Shown piece by piece: positions 1-10,142 of a stretch of 51,109 bases of DNA. The position numbers and the translations under genes are program-made. The stretch's first letter is position 1. Every line of letters begins with the position of its first letter. Origin of the DNA: Pseudomonadota bacterium (lineage in GTDB: Bacteria > Pseudomonadota > Gammaproteobacteria > JAADHS01). The stretch is taken from contig JAKACW010000031.1 in the NCBI GenBank assembly GCA_021821045.1, positions 1 through 51,109 on the forward strand. Direction: 5' to 3'. Under the pieces are notes generated by a model. The model worked only from the letters and a program-made list of their open reading frames with translations, was not told the DNA's origin and ran no database searches.

Positions 1-2311
1 CGAAGCGGCGGACGAAGCGGGGATTCCGATTCCGCGTTTTTGTTACCACAAGAAGCTGTCCGTGGCGGCGAATTGCCGAATGTGTTTGGTGGAAGTCGAG
101 AAAGCGGCCAAGCCGCTGCCGGCCTGCGCGACGCCGATCACGGACGGCATGCGCGTGTACACCCGCTCGCCCAAGGCTCTTGATGCCCAGCGCGGCGTGA
201 TGGAGTTTCTGCTGATCAATCATCCGCTGGACTGCCCCATTTGCGATCAAGGCGGCGAGTGCGATCTGCAAGACTTGGCCATGGGCTATGGCGCCAGCGG
301 CTCGCGTTTCGGTGAGAAAAAGCGCGTTGTAAAAGACAAGAATCTCGGCCCCTTGATCTCGACCGACATGACGCGCTGCATTCACTGCACCCGCTGCGTG
401 CGTTTCGGCGAGGAAGTGGCTGGCATCAAAGAGCTGGGCGCCACCGGGCGCGGCGAGCACATGCGCATCGGCACCTACATCGAACGCGCCGTGAGTTCTG
501 AAATGTCCGGCAACGTGATCGATCTTTGTCCGGTTGGAGCGCTCACCTCGAAACCGTTTCGTTATTCCGCGCGCTCGTGGGAAATGCAGGAGACGCCGGC
601 GGTGGCGCCTCACGATTGCGCCGGCTCCAATGTGTTGGTGCAAACCCGCCGCGGCCGCGTAATGCGCGTATTGCCGAGAGAGAACGAAGAGATCAACGAA
701 ACCTGGCTGTCGGACCGGGATCGCTTTGCCTATGAAGGTCTTAACAGTCCCGATCGTCTCGATGCGCCGCGCATCAAGAAAGACGGGCAGTGGCAATCGG
801 TGACCTGGGAGGTTGCCCTCGAATTCGCCGTGCAGGGTCTGAAAAATCTGGTCAGTCGGCATGGGGCCGGTCAGTTGGGCGCCCTGATTTCACCCAGCGC
901 CACCCTTGAAGAAATGTATCTCCTGCAGCGTTTGGTGCGGGGCATGGGCAGCGCTAATATTGATCATCGCTTGCGCCAGTGCGACTTCAGCGATCAGGAC
1001 ATTGCGCCCGTTTATCCGTCGTTGGGTCAACCGATCTCCAATCTGGAAAAGGTGGACTGCGCGTTATTGGTGGGGTCCAACATACGCAAGGATCAACCCA
1101 TTCTGGGTCACCGGTTGCGCAAAGCCGCGCTGGCCGGCGCCAAAATCTCGTTTATCAACCCCGTTGATTACGGCGTGCGCTTTCCGGTCGCCAACAAGAT
1201 CACCACATCGCCCGCCGGAATGGAGCGGGCGTTGGCGGGCGTGGTGAAAGCGCTGCTCAGCATCAGCGGCGCCAGCGCGCCGGAAGGACTCCACGACCTG
1301 TTGGCGAAGATCACCGTCGACGACGCGCAAACCGCCATTGCCAAGCAACTGGCCGCGGCGAAGAACGGCACTTTGTTGCTGGGTTTGGGCGCGATTCATC
1401 ATCCGGCGTTCTCGACGCTGCGGGCGCTGGCGGGTGTTGCCGCGCAGCTCAGCGGCGCCAAGCTGGGCTATCTCACCATGGGCAGCAATACCGCCGGCGG
1501 TTGGCTTGCCGGCGCGCTTCCCCATCGGGATGTTGGCGGCAAGAGCCTGAGCTACGGCTTGAATGCGCGCAGCATGGTCGAGTCCAAACTGAAGGGTTAC
1601 GTGCTGTTCGGGATCGAGCCCGAATACGACATGGCGGACGCGGTCAGCGCCTTGGCCGCGGTCAAGAGCGCGGAGTTCGTGGTAAGTCTTAGCAGTTTTT
1701 GGAGCGATACCATCGGCGACTACGCCGACGTGGTGTTGCCGGTGGGTCCCTTCACTGAAACGTCCGGCACGTTTGTCAATTGCGAGGGTCGATGGCAGAG
1801 TTTTGCGGCCGCGGCCACGCCCTATGGTGAAACGCGGCCGGGTTGGAAGGTGTTGCGCGTGCTTGGCAATCTGCTGGGCATGGGCGGCTTCGATTATGTG
1901 AGTTCCGAGGACGTGCGCGACGAGGTACGGCACAAGGTCGGCGAAACGCCGATGACCAACGAGATCGTGTGGCGCTGTCCCAGATCCATCGGCAGCGATG
2001 CGGACGCTCTGAGTCGCGTCGCGGATGTGCCTATTTACGGCGTGGACGCAGTCGTTAGGCGCGCGGACAGTCTGCAACGTACCCAAGATGCCCAGGATGG
2101 CGCCGCACTGAAGATCGGCCAAGCGGCGGCAAGCCGGCTCGGTCTGGCGAGTGGCACGCGCGTTGTCGCGAAACAAGGCGAGAGCGAAGTCACGCTCGAT
2201 TTGACGGTCGACGACAGCGTTGCCGACGGCGTGGCACTGTTGCCCGGCGGGATCGCGGCAACCACGGGCTTGCGCCATTCGGGCGTTACCGTTGAATTGC
2301 GGCAAGCCTAG
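1..2311 (+). CDS. nuoG: NADH-quinone oxidoreductase subunit G, 5'-truncated
   Basis: This is the iron-sulfur subunit of the peripheral arm of complex I, which carries electrons from NADH towards quinone. The reading frame is open from base 2, so the gene starts outside the window and about 770 codons are present. The first residues carry an N-terminal 2Fe-2S ferredoxin site (C-x11-C-x2-C-x13-C, with NCRMC in the middle). The NuoG-type HPLDCPICDQGGEC cluster site follows, then CIHCTRC and a later CPVGAL for 4Fe-4S clusters, then a long molybdopterin-oxidoreductase-like domain that binds no known cofactor in this family. It ends 54 bp before nuoH, as the first of eight co-directional nuo genes. 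A GTG at 62 is internal, not the start, because upstream codons still encode family sequence (PRFCYHKKLS). Confidence 0.97.
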   Translation, partial: EAADEAGIPIPRFCYHKKLSVAANCRMCLVEVEKAAKPLPACATPITDGMRVYTRSPKALDAQRGVMEFLLINHPLDCPICDQGGECDLQDLAMGYGASGSRFGEKKRVVKDKNLGPLISTDMTRCIHCTRCVRFGEEVAGIKELGATGRGEHMRIGTYIERAVSSEMSGNVIDLCPVGALTSKPFRYSARSWEMQETPAVAPHDCAGSNVLVQTRRGRVMRVLPRENEEINETWLSDRDRFAYEGLNSPDRLDAPRIKKDGQWQSVTWEVALEFAVQGLKNLVSRHGAGQLGALISPSATLEEMYLLQRLVRGMGSANIDHRLRQCDFSDQDIAPVYPSLGQPISNLEKVDCALLVGSNIRKDQPILGHRLRKAALAGAKISFINPVDYGVRFPVANKITTSPAGMERALAGVVKALLSISGASAPEGLHDLLAKITVDDAQTAIAKQLAAAKNGTLLLGLGAIHHPAFSTLRALAGVAAQLSGAKLGYLTMGSNTAGGWLAGALPHRDVGGKSLSYGLNARSMVESKLKGYVLFGIEPEYDMADAVSALAAVKSAEFVVSLSSFWSDTIGDYADVVLPVGPFTETSGTFVNCEGRWQSFAAAATPYGETRPGWKVLRVLGNLLGMGGFDYVSSEDVRDEVRHKVGETPMTNEIVWRCPRSIGSDADALSRVADVPIYGVDAVVRRADSLQRTQDAQDGAALKIGQAAASRLGLASGTRVVAKQGESEVTLDLTVDDSVADGVALLPGGIAATTGLRHSGVTVELRQA

Positions 2312-2365
2312 TCAACTCGGCGAAAGTTGAGCGATGCCACATAACAAAAAGGGAAGTCGATAACT

Positions 2366-3409
2366 ATGCTCGAGTGGCTGCAGAGCACCTGGATGAGTCT
2401 GCCCATGTCCGTGCAGGACACGGTGATCATTGTCGCGAAGATCGTTGCGATCGTCGTGCCGATCATGCTCTCCGTTGCGTATCTCACCTTGGCGGAACGC
2501 AAAGTCATCGGGTACATCCAGGTTCGTATCGGACCCAATCGGGTCGGTCCGCGGGGTTTGTTGCAGCCGATTGCCGACGGTTTGAAGCTGTTGATGAAGG
2601 AAATCATCGTTCCCCACAACGCCAACCGCTATCTGTTCATCATCGCACCCATTCTTGCCTTGGCGCCGGCGCTGGCGGCATGGGCGGTCATTCCGTTTAA
2701 CGACGAGTGGGTTTTGGCGGATATCGACGCCGGTTTGCTTTACTTGTTGGCGATGACGTCCATGGCGGTCTACGGTGTGATCCTGGCTGGCTGGGCCTCC
2801 AACTCGAAGTATGCCTTTCTCGGGGCGATTCGCTCCGCCGCGCAAGTGGTGTCGTATGAAATCGCCATGGGTTTCGCGCTGGTCGGCGTGCTGATGGCGG
2901 CGGGAAGCCTGAATTTGCAGGACATCGTACTGGCGCAACAGGGCAGTTTCCTCCATTGGTTCTGGATCCCGCTCTTTCCGTTGTTTCTTGTCTATTTCAT
3001 TTCCGGCGTGGCGGAAACCAACCGCGCGCCTTTCGACGTCGCCGAAGGCGAGTCCGAAATTGTCGCCGGGTTCCACGTTGAATATTCGGGGATGACGTTC
3101 GCGCTGTTCTTCCTGGCCGAATACGCCAACATGATTTTGATTTCCGTGCTGTCGGCGGTGATGTTTCTGGGTGGTTGGTTGCCGCCCATCGAGGGCATCC
3201 CTATCATCGGCGAGCCGAGCATTTTCTGGCTGCTGGCCAAGACGTCCTTCTTCCTGTTCTTGTTCCTGTGGTTCCGCGCGACGTTCCCGCGCTATCGGTA
3301 TGACCAAATCATGCGTTTGGGTTGGAAAATATTCATCCCGATTACGATCGTGTGGATCGTGGTGACGGGCGTGCTGGTGCTGGCGAACGTCAGCCCTTGG
3401 TTTGATTAG
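2366..3409 (+). CDS. nuoH: NADH-quinone oxidoreductase subunit H
   Basis: NuoH is the membrane subunit at the junction of the two arms of complex I and helps form the quinone-binding chamber. The 347-residue product has about eight hydrophobic segments. It also has the family's conserved loops: [20 protein letters not shown] near residue 45, [16 protein letters not shown] near 225, and [12 protein letters not shown] near 305. The length is typical. The ATG follows an AAAAAGGGAAG ribosome-binding stretch, about 14 bases upstream. It lies between nuoG and nuoI in the standard operon order, with a 14-bp gap to nuoI. Confidence 0.97.
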   Translation: MLEWLQSTWMSLPMSVQDTVIIVAKIVAIVVPIMLSVAYLTLAERKVIGYIQVRIGPNRVGPRGLLQPIADGLKLLMKEIIVPHNANRYLFIIAPILALAPALAAWAVIPFNDEWVLADIDAGLLYLLAMTSMAVYGVILAGWASNSKYAFLGAIRSAAQVVSYEIAMGFALVGVLMAAGSLNLQDIVLAQQGSFLHWFWIPLFPLFLVYFISGVAETNRAPFDVAEGESEIVAGFHVEYSGMTFALFFLAEYANMILISVLSAVMFLGGWLPPIEGIPIIGEPSIFWLLAKTSFFLFLFLWFRATFPRYRYDQIMRLGWKIFIPITIVWIVVTGVLVLANVSPWFD

Positions 3410-3423
3410 CGAGTGGCGATGAC

Positions 3424-3912
3424 ATGAAAGCGCTAAACCAATACTTCAAGACATTTTTGTTGTGGGAGCTGCTGATCGGCTTGAAGCTGACCGGCCGCTA
3501 CTTCTTCGCCAAGAAAATCACGGTGCAATATCCCGATGAGAAGACGCCGCAGTCGCCGCGCTTCCGCGGTCTGCACGCCTTGCGGCGCTACCCCAACGGG
3601 GAAGAACGCTGCATTGCTTGCAAACTCTGCGAAGCGGTTTGCCCGGCGTTGGCCATCACCATCGAGTCGGAGCAGCGACCGGACGGCACCCGCCGTACCA
3701 CGCGCTACGACATCGACTTGTTCAAATGCATCTTTTGCGGTTTTTGCGAAGAATCCTGTCCCGTGGATTCCATCGTCGAAACGCGCATCTTCGAGTATCA
3801 CTTTGAAAAGCGCGGCGAGCAGATCATGACCAAGGATAAATTGCTGGCCGTGGGTGACAAGTTCGAAGCGCAGATCGCGGCGGACCGGGCGCAAGACGCG
3901 CGGTACCGTTAA
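3424..3912 (+). CDS. nuoI: NADH-quinone oxidoreductase subunit I
   Basis: NuoI holds the two 4Fe-4S clusters (N6a/N6b) that pass electrons to the terminal cluster N2. The 162-residue protein shows both motifs directly: [12 protein letters not shown] around residues 61-72 and [12 protein letters not shown] around 100-111. An amphipathic N-terminal helix ([12 protein letters not shown]) fits membrane attachment. Length and position between nuoH and nuoJ are standard for proteobacteria. The spacing to nuoJ is 25 bp. Confidence 0.97.
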   Translation: MKALNQYFKTFLLWELLIGLKLTGRYFFAKKITVQYPDEKTPQSPRFRGLHALRRYPNGEERCIACKLCEAVCPALAITIESEQRPDGTRRTTRYDIDLFKCIFCGFCEESCPVDSIVETRIFEYHFEKRGEQIMTKDKLLAVGDKFEAQIAADRAQDARYR

Positions 3913-3937
3913 TCGTTTTTTGGGTCGAGGGGGGTTG

Positions 3938-4555
3938 ATGGAGCCAGTTCAGTTCGTTTTTTACGCGTTCGCGACGGTGCTCGTGTTGGCATCGCTGGCG
4001 GTGATCACGGCGCGTAACCCAGTCTACTCGGTGCTGTTTTTGGTGTTGGCGTTTTTTACCAGCGCCGCCATTTGGCTGTTGCTCGAAGCCGAGTTCCTCG
4101 CCATAACCTTGGTGCTGGTCTATGTCGGCGCGGTCATGGTGTTGTTCCTGTTCGTCGTCATGATGCTCGACATCAATTTGGATCAGCTGCGCGAGGGCTT
4201 CGCCAAATATCTTCCCGTGGGCGCCTTGGTCGGCTTCATCATTCTGGTGCAAATGGTTATCGTGCTCGGGCCGGAGCAGTTCGGTCTCGATCGCGTGGCG
4301 GATCCGGTCAAGCACGGCCCCGACTACAGCAACACCAAAGAGCTGGGTAATGTTCTCTATACGGACTACGTCTTCCCGTTTGAATTGGCGTCGGTCATTT
4401 TGCTGGTGGCCATTGTGGCCGCCATTGCGCTCACCCTGCGGCGGCGCCCGGAAAACAAGGCCATGAATGCGGCGGACCAAATCAAGGTCAAACGCGCGGA
4501 GCGCATCAAGCTCATCGCCATGGCGCCGGAAAAAGACGAACCCGCGGAAGGATAA
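3938..4555 (+). CDS. nuoJ: NADH-quinone oxidoreductase subunit J
   Basis: NuoJ is a membrane subunit of complex I next to NuoK, in the region that couples quinone reduction to proton movement. About 205 residues are predicted, with five hydrophobic segments and the conserved stretch [19 protein letters not shown], which includes the flexible helix. The frame is open further upstream, but the earlier codons are Arg/Lys-rich and overlap the end of nuoI. The ATG at 3938 (MEPVQFVFY) is preceded by GAGGGGGG and matches normal family starts, so it is used here. The C-terminal tail after the last helix is charged (Lys/Glu). Confidence 0.95.
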   Translation: MEPVQFVFYAFATVLVLASLAVITARNPVYSVLFLVLAFFTSAAIWLLLEAEFLAITLVLVYVGAVMVLFLFVVMMLDINLDQLREGFAKYLPVGALVGFIILVQMVIVLGPEQFGLDRVADPVKHGPDYSNTKELGNVLYTDYVFPFELASVILLVAIVAAIALTLRRRPENKAMNAADQIKVKRAERIKLIAMAPEKDEPAEG

Positions 4556-4566
4556 AAGGCAACCCA

Positions 4567-4872
4567 ATGCTCGCTCTATCGGATTTTTTGATTCTTGGCG
4601 CAATCCTGTTCTGCATCAGCATTGCGGGAATTTTTCTCAATCGGAAAAACGTCATTATTCTCTTGATGGCCATCGAGTTGATGCTGCTGTCGGTGAACAT
4701 GAACTTCATCGCCTTTTCGCACTATCTCGGTGATACGGGCGGCCAGGTCTTCGTATTTTTCATTTTAACGGTAGCTGCCGCGGAGGCGGCGATCGGGCTT
4801 GCCATTCTCGTGGTGCTGTTCCGCAACCGGGGCACCATCAATGTCAGCGATCTAGACACGCTAAAAGGATAA
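4567..4872 (+). CDS. nuoK: NADH-quinone oxidoreductase subunit K
   Basis: NuoK is a small three-helix membrane subunit related to MrpC, with glutamates that form part of the proton path. The 101-residue product contains [20 protein letters not shown], which carries the conserved membrane glutamate. A second acidic residue lies in the [13 protein letters not shown] helix. Length and hydrophobicity match the family. The start follows AAGGCAACC closely. The gap to nuoL is only six bases, consistent with coupled translation. Confidence 0.97.
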   Translation: MLALSDFLILGAILFCISIAGIFLNRKNVIILLMAIELMLLSVNMNFIAFSHYLGDTGGQVFVFFILTVAAAEAAIGLAILVVLFRNRGTINVSDLDTLKG

Positions 4873-4878
4873 GAGACA

Positions 4879-6825
4879 ATGGAGAACGTCTACCTCGCTG
4901 TCGTATTGTTTCCGCTTATTGGGGCGATCATCGCCGGTCTGTTCGGCCGCCAAATCGGTCGCGTTGGCGCCCATACGGTGACCATCGCGGGAGTGGCCAT
5001 ATCCTGCCTTCTGTCGTTCGTTACCTTGAACCACATCGTCTTCAACGGCGCCGAGCCCTATAACGGCACGGTGTATCAATGGCTGGTCAGCGACGGCATC
5101 AAATTCGAAGTAGGGTTTCTCGTGGATTCTCTCACTGCCATGATGATGGTGGTGGTCACCTTCGTCTCGCTGATGGTGCACATCTACACCATCGGCTACA
5201 TGCACGACGATCCCGGCTACCAGCGCTTCTTCAGCTACATCTCGCTGTTTACGTTCTCCATGTTGATGTTGGTCATGTCCAACAACTTCATGCAGCTGTT
5301 TTTCGGCTGGGAAGCGGTCGGTCTCGTGTCCTATTTGCTCATTGGCTTTTGGTACAAGAAGCCGACGGCGATCTACGCCAACCTCAAGGCGTTCCTGGTC
5401 AACCGCGTCGGCGATTTCGGTTTCCTTCTGGGTATTGCCGCCGTGGTTATGTACTTCAACAGTTTGGACTACCGCGACGTCTTCGCCGCCGCGCCGCTGA
5501 TGGCAGACATGAAGATTCAGGTGGTGATGGGCGAAGAGTGGTCGCTGATGACGGTCATTTGCATTTTGCTGTTCATCGGCGCCATGGGTAAGTCAGCCCA
5601 GGTGCCGCTGCACGTGTGGCTGCCGGATTCCATGGAAGGTCCGACGCCGATTTCGGCCTTGATCCATGCCGCCACGATGGTGACCGCCGGGATCTTTATG
5701 GTGGCGCGCATGTCGCCGCTCTATGAGTTGTCTGAAACGGCGCTCAGTTTCGTGATGGTGATCGGCGCGATCACGGCGCTGTTCATGGGCTTTTTGGGCA
5801 TCGTACAGAACGATATCAAGCGGGTGGTGGCCTACTCGACCCTTTCCCAGTTGGGATACATGACCGTCGCGCTCGGCGCATCGGCCTATGCTGCCGGCAT
5901 TTTCCATCTGATGACCCACGCCTTTTTCAAGGCGCTGCTGTTCCTCGCCGCGGGCTCGGTGATTATCGCCATGCATCACGAGCAGGACATTACCAAGATG
6001 GGTGGCCTGAAGAAGTACATGCCGATCACCTACTGGACCATGCTCATCGGTTCGCTGGCGTTGATCGGCTTCCCTGGCTTTTCCGGATTTTTCTCGAAGG
6101 ACGCCATTATCGAAGCGGTCAAAGCCTCTGAGTTGGCGGGGTCGACGTTTGCCTACGTGTGCGTTCTGCTGGGCGTGTTTGTGACGGCTCTCTATAGCTT
6201 CCGCATGTTCTTCCTCGTTTTTCACGGCAAGGAGCGCATGGATCACCACACCAAAGAGCACTTGCATGAATCGCCGTGGGTGGTGACCGTGCCGTTGATC
6301 GCCTTGGCGGTGCCGTCAGTGGTTATCGGCTACATGACCATCGGGCCGATCCTGTTCGGCGACTTCTTTGATGGTGTGATCAAAGTCTTGCCGCAGCACG
6401 ATGTGCTCGGTCACATCGGCGAGCACTTTACCGGACCGATGGGGTTCATCGTTCACGGCATCGGGTTGCCCATGTTGTTGGCGGCCGCCGGTGTATTTGT
6501 CGCATGGTTCCTGTACATGAAGAATCCGAATATCGCCGAGTCGATCAAGAACCGTTTCTCCGGCATTCATCGCCTGCTGGTCAACAAGTACTATGCCGAC
6601 GATTTCAATGACGCGTTTTTTGCCGCCGGCAGCCGTAGCGTCGGATCGTTTTTGTCCCAGGAAGGGGATCGCAAGCTGATTGACGGCATCATGGTCAACG
6701 GGACGGCGCGTTCCGTCGGCGGCATCGCGGCGGTGATTCGTCGCCTCCAAACCGGCTTTCTGTACGACTATGCCTTCGCGATGATCATCGGACTGTTGAT
6801 CCTGATTTACTTTTTCGCGCGGTAA
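4879..6825 (+). CDS. nuoL: NADH-quinone oxidoreductase subunit L
   Basis: NuoL is the distal antiporter-like proton-pumping subunit of complex I. The 648-residue product has the expected many-helix core with WEAVGLVSYLLIGFWY (membrane Glu) and MGKSAQVPLHVWLPDSMEGPTPISALIHAATMV (key Lys and broken helix). The HAFFKALLFLAAGSVI segment is also present. The C-terminal part, after about residue 540, holds the long lateral-helix region and a final membrane anchor (FAMIIGLLILIYFFAR). Typical family length is a little over 600 residues. A 170-bp gap then separates it from nuoM, which is longer than the other gaps in the operon. Confidence 0.97.
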   Translation: MENVYLAVVLFPLIGAIIAGLFGRQIGRVGAHTVTIAGVAISCLLSFVTLNHIVFNGAEPYNGTVYQWLVSDGIKFEVGFLVDSLTAMMMVVVTFVSLMVHIYTIGYMHDDPGYQRFFSYISLFTFSMLMLVMSNNFMQLFFGWEAVGLVSYLLIGFWYKKPTAIYANLKAFLVNRVGDFGFLLGIAAVVMYFNSLDYRDVFAAAPLMADMKIQVVMGEEWSLMTVICILLFIGAMGKSAQVPLHVWLPDSMEGPTPISALIHAATMVTAGIFMVARMSPLYELSETALSFVMVIGAITALFMGFLGIVQNDIKRVVAYSTLSQLGYMTVALGASAYAAGIFHLMTHAFFKALLFLAAGSVIIAMHHEQDITKMGGLKKYMPITYWTMLIGSLALIGFPGFSGFFSKDAIIEAVKASELAGSTFAYVCVLLGVFVTALYSFRMFFLVFHGKERMDHHTKEHLHESPWVVTVPLIALAVPSVVIGYMTIGPILFGDFFDGVIKVLPQHDVLGHIGEHFTGPMGFIVHGIGLPMLLAAAGVFVAWFLYMKNPNIAESIKNRFSGIHRLLVNKYYADDFNDAFFAAGSRSVGSFLSQEGDRKLIDGIMVNGTARSVGGIAAVIRRLQTGFLYDYAFAMIIGLLILIYFFAR

Positions 6826-6875
6826 GCATCGGATTGCGGGTTTTAAAAAAAGACCAAAAAAAGGGAAGAAGCATT

Positions 6876-6983
6876 GTGAAACCTCTGTGCAGTTTGGCGA
6901 AAAGGATGGCGGCGATCCCGCGGTCGACGGACGTGAAATCAGAGGGGCGTGGCAGGGCTGCCTGCGCGCCGATGGCGAATTAA
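6876..6983 (+). CDS. possible 35-residue small ORF between nuoL and nuoM
   Basis: This is a GTG-started frame of 35 codons (MKPLCSLAKRMAAIPRSTDV...) with a purine-rich AAGGGAAGAAG stretch 5-15 bases upstream. It ends 12 bp before the nuoM start. The product would be basic and unlike any family I know. Support is weak: the frame is short, the start is not ATG, and there is no comparison with relatives. The gap could instead be untranslated leader for nuoM. Two A-runs (6845-6851 and 6855-6862) precede it. Confidence 0.2.
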   Translation: MKPLCSLAKRMAAIPRSTDVKSEGRGRAACAPMAN

Positions 6984-6995
6984 GCAGGGGTTCTT

Positions 6996-8507
6996 ATGTC
7001 CGATATGCCGCTTTTAAGTCTCGTTATCTGGGTGCCCATTCTAGGCGGCCTCGCTGTTCTCGCTGCGGCGCGGGCGGGCGATGACTTGGTGCGCTGGTTG
7101 TCCCTCGGCGTGGCGATTCTCGCCTTCCTGGTTTCGTTGCCGTTGTTCGGCAGCTTTGACATCGCGACGCATCAGATGCAGTTCGTCGAGCATGCGGCGT
7201 GGATCGAACGCTTCAATATCAACTACCATCTTGGCGTGGACGGTATTTCCATGCCGCTCATTTTGCTGACCACATTCACCACCGTCCTGGTCATCATCGC
7301 GGGGTGGGAGGTCATTAAGTTCCGACAGGCCCACTACATGGCGGCGTTCTTGATCATGGAAGGCATGATGAACGGCGTCTTCGCATCCCTCGACGCGGTG
7401 TTGTTCTACGTGTTCTGGGAGGGCATGTTGATTCCGATGTTCCTTATCATCGGGATATGGGGCGGTCCGAATCGGGTCTATGCTGCGATCAAGTTTTTTC
7501 TGTACACGTTCCTGGGTTCGGTTCTTTTGCTCGTCGGTTTGATTTACCTCTACTTCCAGACCGACAGCTTCTCCATTCTGGATTTCCACAGCGCGCCGGT
7601 GACCATGATGGCGCAGGTGCTGTTGTTCCTCGGCTTCTTGCTGGCATTCGCCGTAAAGGTGCCCATGTGGCCGGTGCATACCTGGTTGCCCGATGCGCAC
7701 GTCGAGGCGCCCACGGGCGGGTCGGTCATCCTGGCGGCGATCATGCTGAAGCTGGGGGCCTACGGTTTTCTGCGCTTTATTATTCCCATAGCGCCCGATG
7801 CCAGCGCGGAATTGGATTGGCTGATCATTACGCTGTCGTTGATCGCGGTGGTCTACATCGCGCTCGTGGCCTTGGTGCAGAACGACATGAAGAAGCTTAT
7901 CGCTTATTCATCGATCTCCCATATGGGTTTTGTCACCCTCGGCTTCTTCCTTGTGTTTACGATCTTCGAGAGCACGGGCAACGTACAAGGCGCCGCGATG
8001 GGGATCGAGGGCGCGTTGGTGCAGATGGTGTCCCACGGGTTTGTTTCCGGGGCCTTGTTCCTGTGCGTCGGCGTGCTGTACGACCGCGTCCACAGCCGGC
8101 AAATCACCGACTACGGCGGTGTGGTGAACACCATGCCGTGGTTCGGCGCGCTTATGGTGCTGTTTGCCATGGCTAATGCCGGGCTGCCGGGCACCTCGGG
8201 TTTCGTCGGCGAGTTCATGGTGATCATCGCCACGTTCAAGGCGAACTTCTGGCTGGCGTTCCTGGCGGCTACCACGCTGATTCTCGGCGCGGCCTACACC
8301 TTGTGGATGGTCAAGCGCGTCGTCTTCGGCGAGATCGGCAATGCCAACGTCGCCGCGCTCAAGGACATCAACAAGCGCGAAGCGCTGGTGCTCGGCACGC
8401 TGGCCGTCGCCGTGTTGGCGCTGGGCATTTACCCCGGGCCGTTGGTGGAGGTCATGCACGCATCAGTGGAGCATTTGTTGCAGCAGGCCGTGGCGTCGAA
8501 ACTGTAA
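6996..8507 (+). CDS. nuoM: NADH-quinone oxidoreductase subunit M
   Basis: NuoM is the middle antiporter-like proton-pumping subunit of the membrane arm. The 503-residue protein has the conserved WEGMLIPMFLIIGIWG helix with its glutamate. It also has the VKVPMWPVHTWLPDAHVEAP stretch containing the essential lysine and broken helix, and VQNDMKKLIAYSSISHMGF in the second half. Length is normal. The ATG follows CAGGGGTTCTT. It lies in the usual order between nuoL and nuoN. Confidence 0.97.
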   Translation: MSDMPLLSLVIWVPILGGLAVLAAARAGDDLVRWLSLGVAILAFLVSLPLFGSFDIATHQMQFVEHAAWIERFNINYHLGVDGISMPLILLTTFTTVLVIIAGWEVIKFRQAHYMAAFLIMEGMMNGVFASLDAVLFYVFWEGMLIPMFLIIGIWGGPNRVYAAIKFFLYTFLGSVLLLVGLIYLYFQTDSFSILDFHSAPVTMMAQVLLFLGFLLAFAVKVPMWPVHTWLPDAHVEAPTGGSVILAAIMLKLGAYGFLRFIIPIAPDASAELDWLIITLSLIAVVYIALVALVQNDMKKLIAYSSISHMGFVTLGFFLVFTIFESTGNVQGAAMGIEGALVQMVSHGFVSGALFLCVGVLYDRVHSRQITDYGGVVNTMPWFGALMVLFAMANAGLPGTSGFVGEFMVIIATFKANFWLAFLAATTLILGAAYTLWMVKRVVFGEIGNANVAALKDINKREALVLGTLAVAVLALGIYPGPLVEVMHASVEHLLQQAVASKL

Positions 8508-8560
8508 TGAAAAGTCAGACCCTATATTCGAACATTTGGCGAACTTGAAGCGAAACAACT

Positions 8561-9997
8561 ATGGCCTTTGAACGACCTGATTTGATCCCCGTGCTGCCCG
8601 AGATTTTCGTGGTGACCATGGCCTGTGTCGTGCTGTTGGTGGATGTGTACCAACGGCAGTCCAACCGAATGCTGACTTATCTGTTGTCCCAGGCGACGCT
8701 CGTGGGCGGTCTGATACTTACGTTGAGTCTGCACACATCGGCGCCGGAATACACGTTTGGCGACACCTTTGTTAAAGACACCATGTCCGATGTGTTGAAG
8801 GGCTTCATCTACCTGTCCGCGTTCGTCGTGTTTCTTTACTCTCGGCGATATTTGCAGGAGCGCGGCCAGCTCACCGGCGAATTCTTCGTGCTCGGCTTGT
8901 TCGCGGTGCTCGGCATGATGGTGATGGTGTCGGCCCACAGTCTGCTGCTGGTCTATTTGGGTCTCGAGCTGCTCTCGCTGTGCCTCTACGCCATGGTGGC
9001 CTTGAATCGTGACTCCAAGACATCGGCTGAAGCGGCGATGAAGTATTTCGTATTGGGGGCCTTGGCGTCCGGCATGCTGCTGTACGGCATGTCGCTGTTC
9101 TATGGTGTTACGGGTTCCCTCGACAGTCGCGCCATCAGCACCGCCGTGACCATGGGCGTAGGCAATGAAATCGTGCTGAAGCTCGGCCTGGTGTTCATCG
9201 TCATCGGCTTGGCGTTCAAGTTGGGCTCCGTTCCGTTTCACATGTGGGTTCCGGATGTCTATCACGGTTCCCCGACCAACATCACTTTGTTTATCGGGAC
9301 AGTGCCCAAGATCGCCGCTTTCGGAATGACGATTCGCTTGCTTGTCGACACGGCGGCGGCGATGCACGTCGATTGGCAACAGATGCTCATTATCCTGGCG
9401 ATGTTGTCGATCGCCGTGGGTAACGTGGTGGCTATCGCACAGACGAACATCAAACGCATGCTGGCCTACTCGACCATATCCCACATGGGATTTTTACTGC
9501 TCGGGGTGCTCAGCGGCAGCGCCGACGGTTACTCCTCGGCCATGTTCTATACACTGGTGTACGCGATTATGGGCTTGGGCGGGTTCGGCATGATCCTTTT
9601 GCTCAGCCGGGCCGGCTTCGAAGCGGAGAATTTGGAGGACTTCAAGGGACTCAACGAGCGCAGTCCGTGGATGGCCTTCATGATGCTGCTGCTGATGTTT
9701 TCCATGGCCGGTGTTCCGCCCACGGTCGGGTTCTTCGCCAAATTGTCGGTGCTCCAGGCGGCGGTGCGCGCCGATTTGATCTGGCTCGCCGTCTTCGCGG
9801 TTGTCTTCTCCGTAGTCGGCGCGTTCTACTATCTGCGTGTGGTCAAACTCATGTATTTCGACAAGCCCGTCGATGTCCAGCCAATCGTGTGCGGCATGGA
9901 TATGCGGGTTGCGCTGTCCATCAATGGCACCGCCGTACTGCTGTTGGGCATGTTCCCTGGCACGTTGATGGCGTTGTGTCACACGGCATTTAACTGA
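8561..9997 (+). CDS. nuoN: NADH-quinone oxidoreductase subunit N
   Basis: NuoN is the proximal antiporter-like subunit and the last gene of the complex I operon. The 478-residue product contains [18 protein letters not shown] (glutamate helix), [26 protein letters not shown] (lysine and broken helix) and [19 protein letters not shown]. Membrane segments run throughout. A 9-bp perfect hairpin lies about 20 bp after the stop. Downstream genes are unrelated, so this marks the operon end. Confidence 0.97.
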   Translation: MAFERPDLIPVLPEIFVVTMACVVLLVDVYQRQSNRMLTYLLSQATLVGGLILTLSLHTSAPEYTFGDTFVKDTMSDVLKGFIYLSAFVVFLYSRRYLQERGQLTGEFFVLGLFAVLGMMVMVSAHSLLLVYLGLELLSLCLYAMVALNRDSKTSAEAAMKYFVLGALASGMLLYGMSLFYGVTGSLDSRAISTAVTMGVGNEIVLKLGLVFIVIGLAFKLGSVPFHMWVPDVYHGSPTNITLFIGTVPKIAAFGMTIRLLVDTAAAMHVDWQQMLIILAMLSIAVGNVVAIAQTNIKRMLAYSTISHMGFLLLGVLSGSADGYSSAMFYTLVYAIMGLGGFGMILLLSRAGFEAENLEDFKGLNERSPWMAFMMLLLMFSMAGVPPTVGFFAKLSVLQAAVRADLIWLAVFAVVFSVVGAFYYLRVVKLMYFDKPVDVQPIVCGMDMRVALSINGTAVLLLGMFPGTLMALCHTAFN

Positions 9998-10019
9998 ACC
10001 ACCGAGATCTACCCCATCC

Positions 10020-10042
10020 CTCGGCGACTCTCGGTCGCCGAG
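10020..10042 (+). other. 9-bp hairpin at the end of the nuo operon
   Basis: CTCGGCGAC and GTCGCCGAG form a perfect 9-bp stem with a five-base loop, 23 bp after the nuoN stop. No T-tract follows, so it is not a classical Rho-independent terminator. A role in stabilising the mRNA 3' end or in Rho-dependent termination is an inference. Confidence 0.55.
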
Positions 10043-10142
10043 ATGCTCGATTAACAAACGTCGCCGCGCCGTTTTTCCGATTCGACCGAACCAATCCACT
10101 CCTCATTGTCTAATCGACCGTCAGAACTGAGGAGTCTTGCTT

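Noticed and set aside
1064-2305. 413-codon minus-strand frame opposite nuoG
   Set aside because: It lies wholly antisense to nuoG, has shadow-type composition and no recognisable domain.
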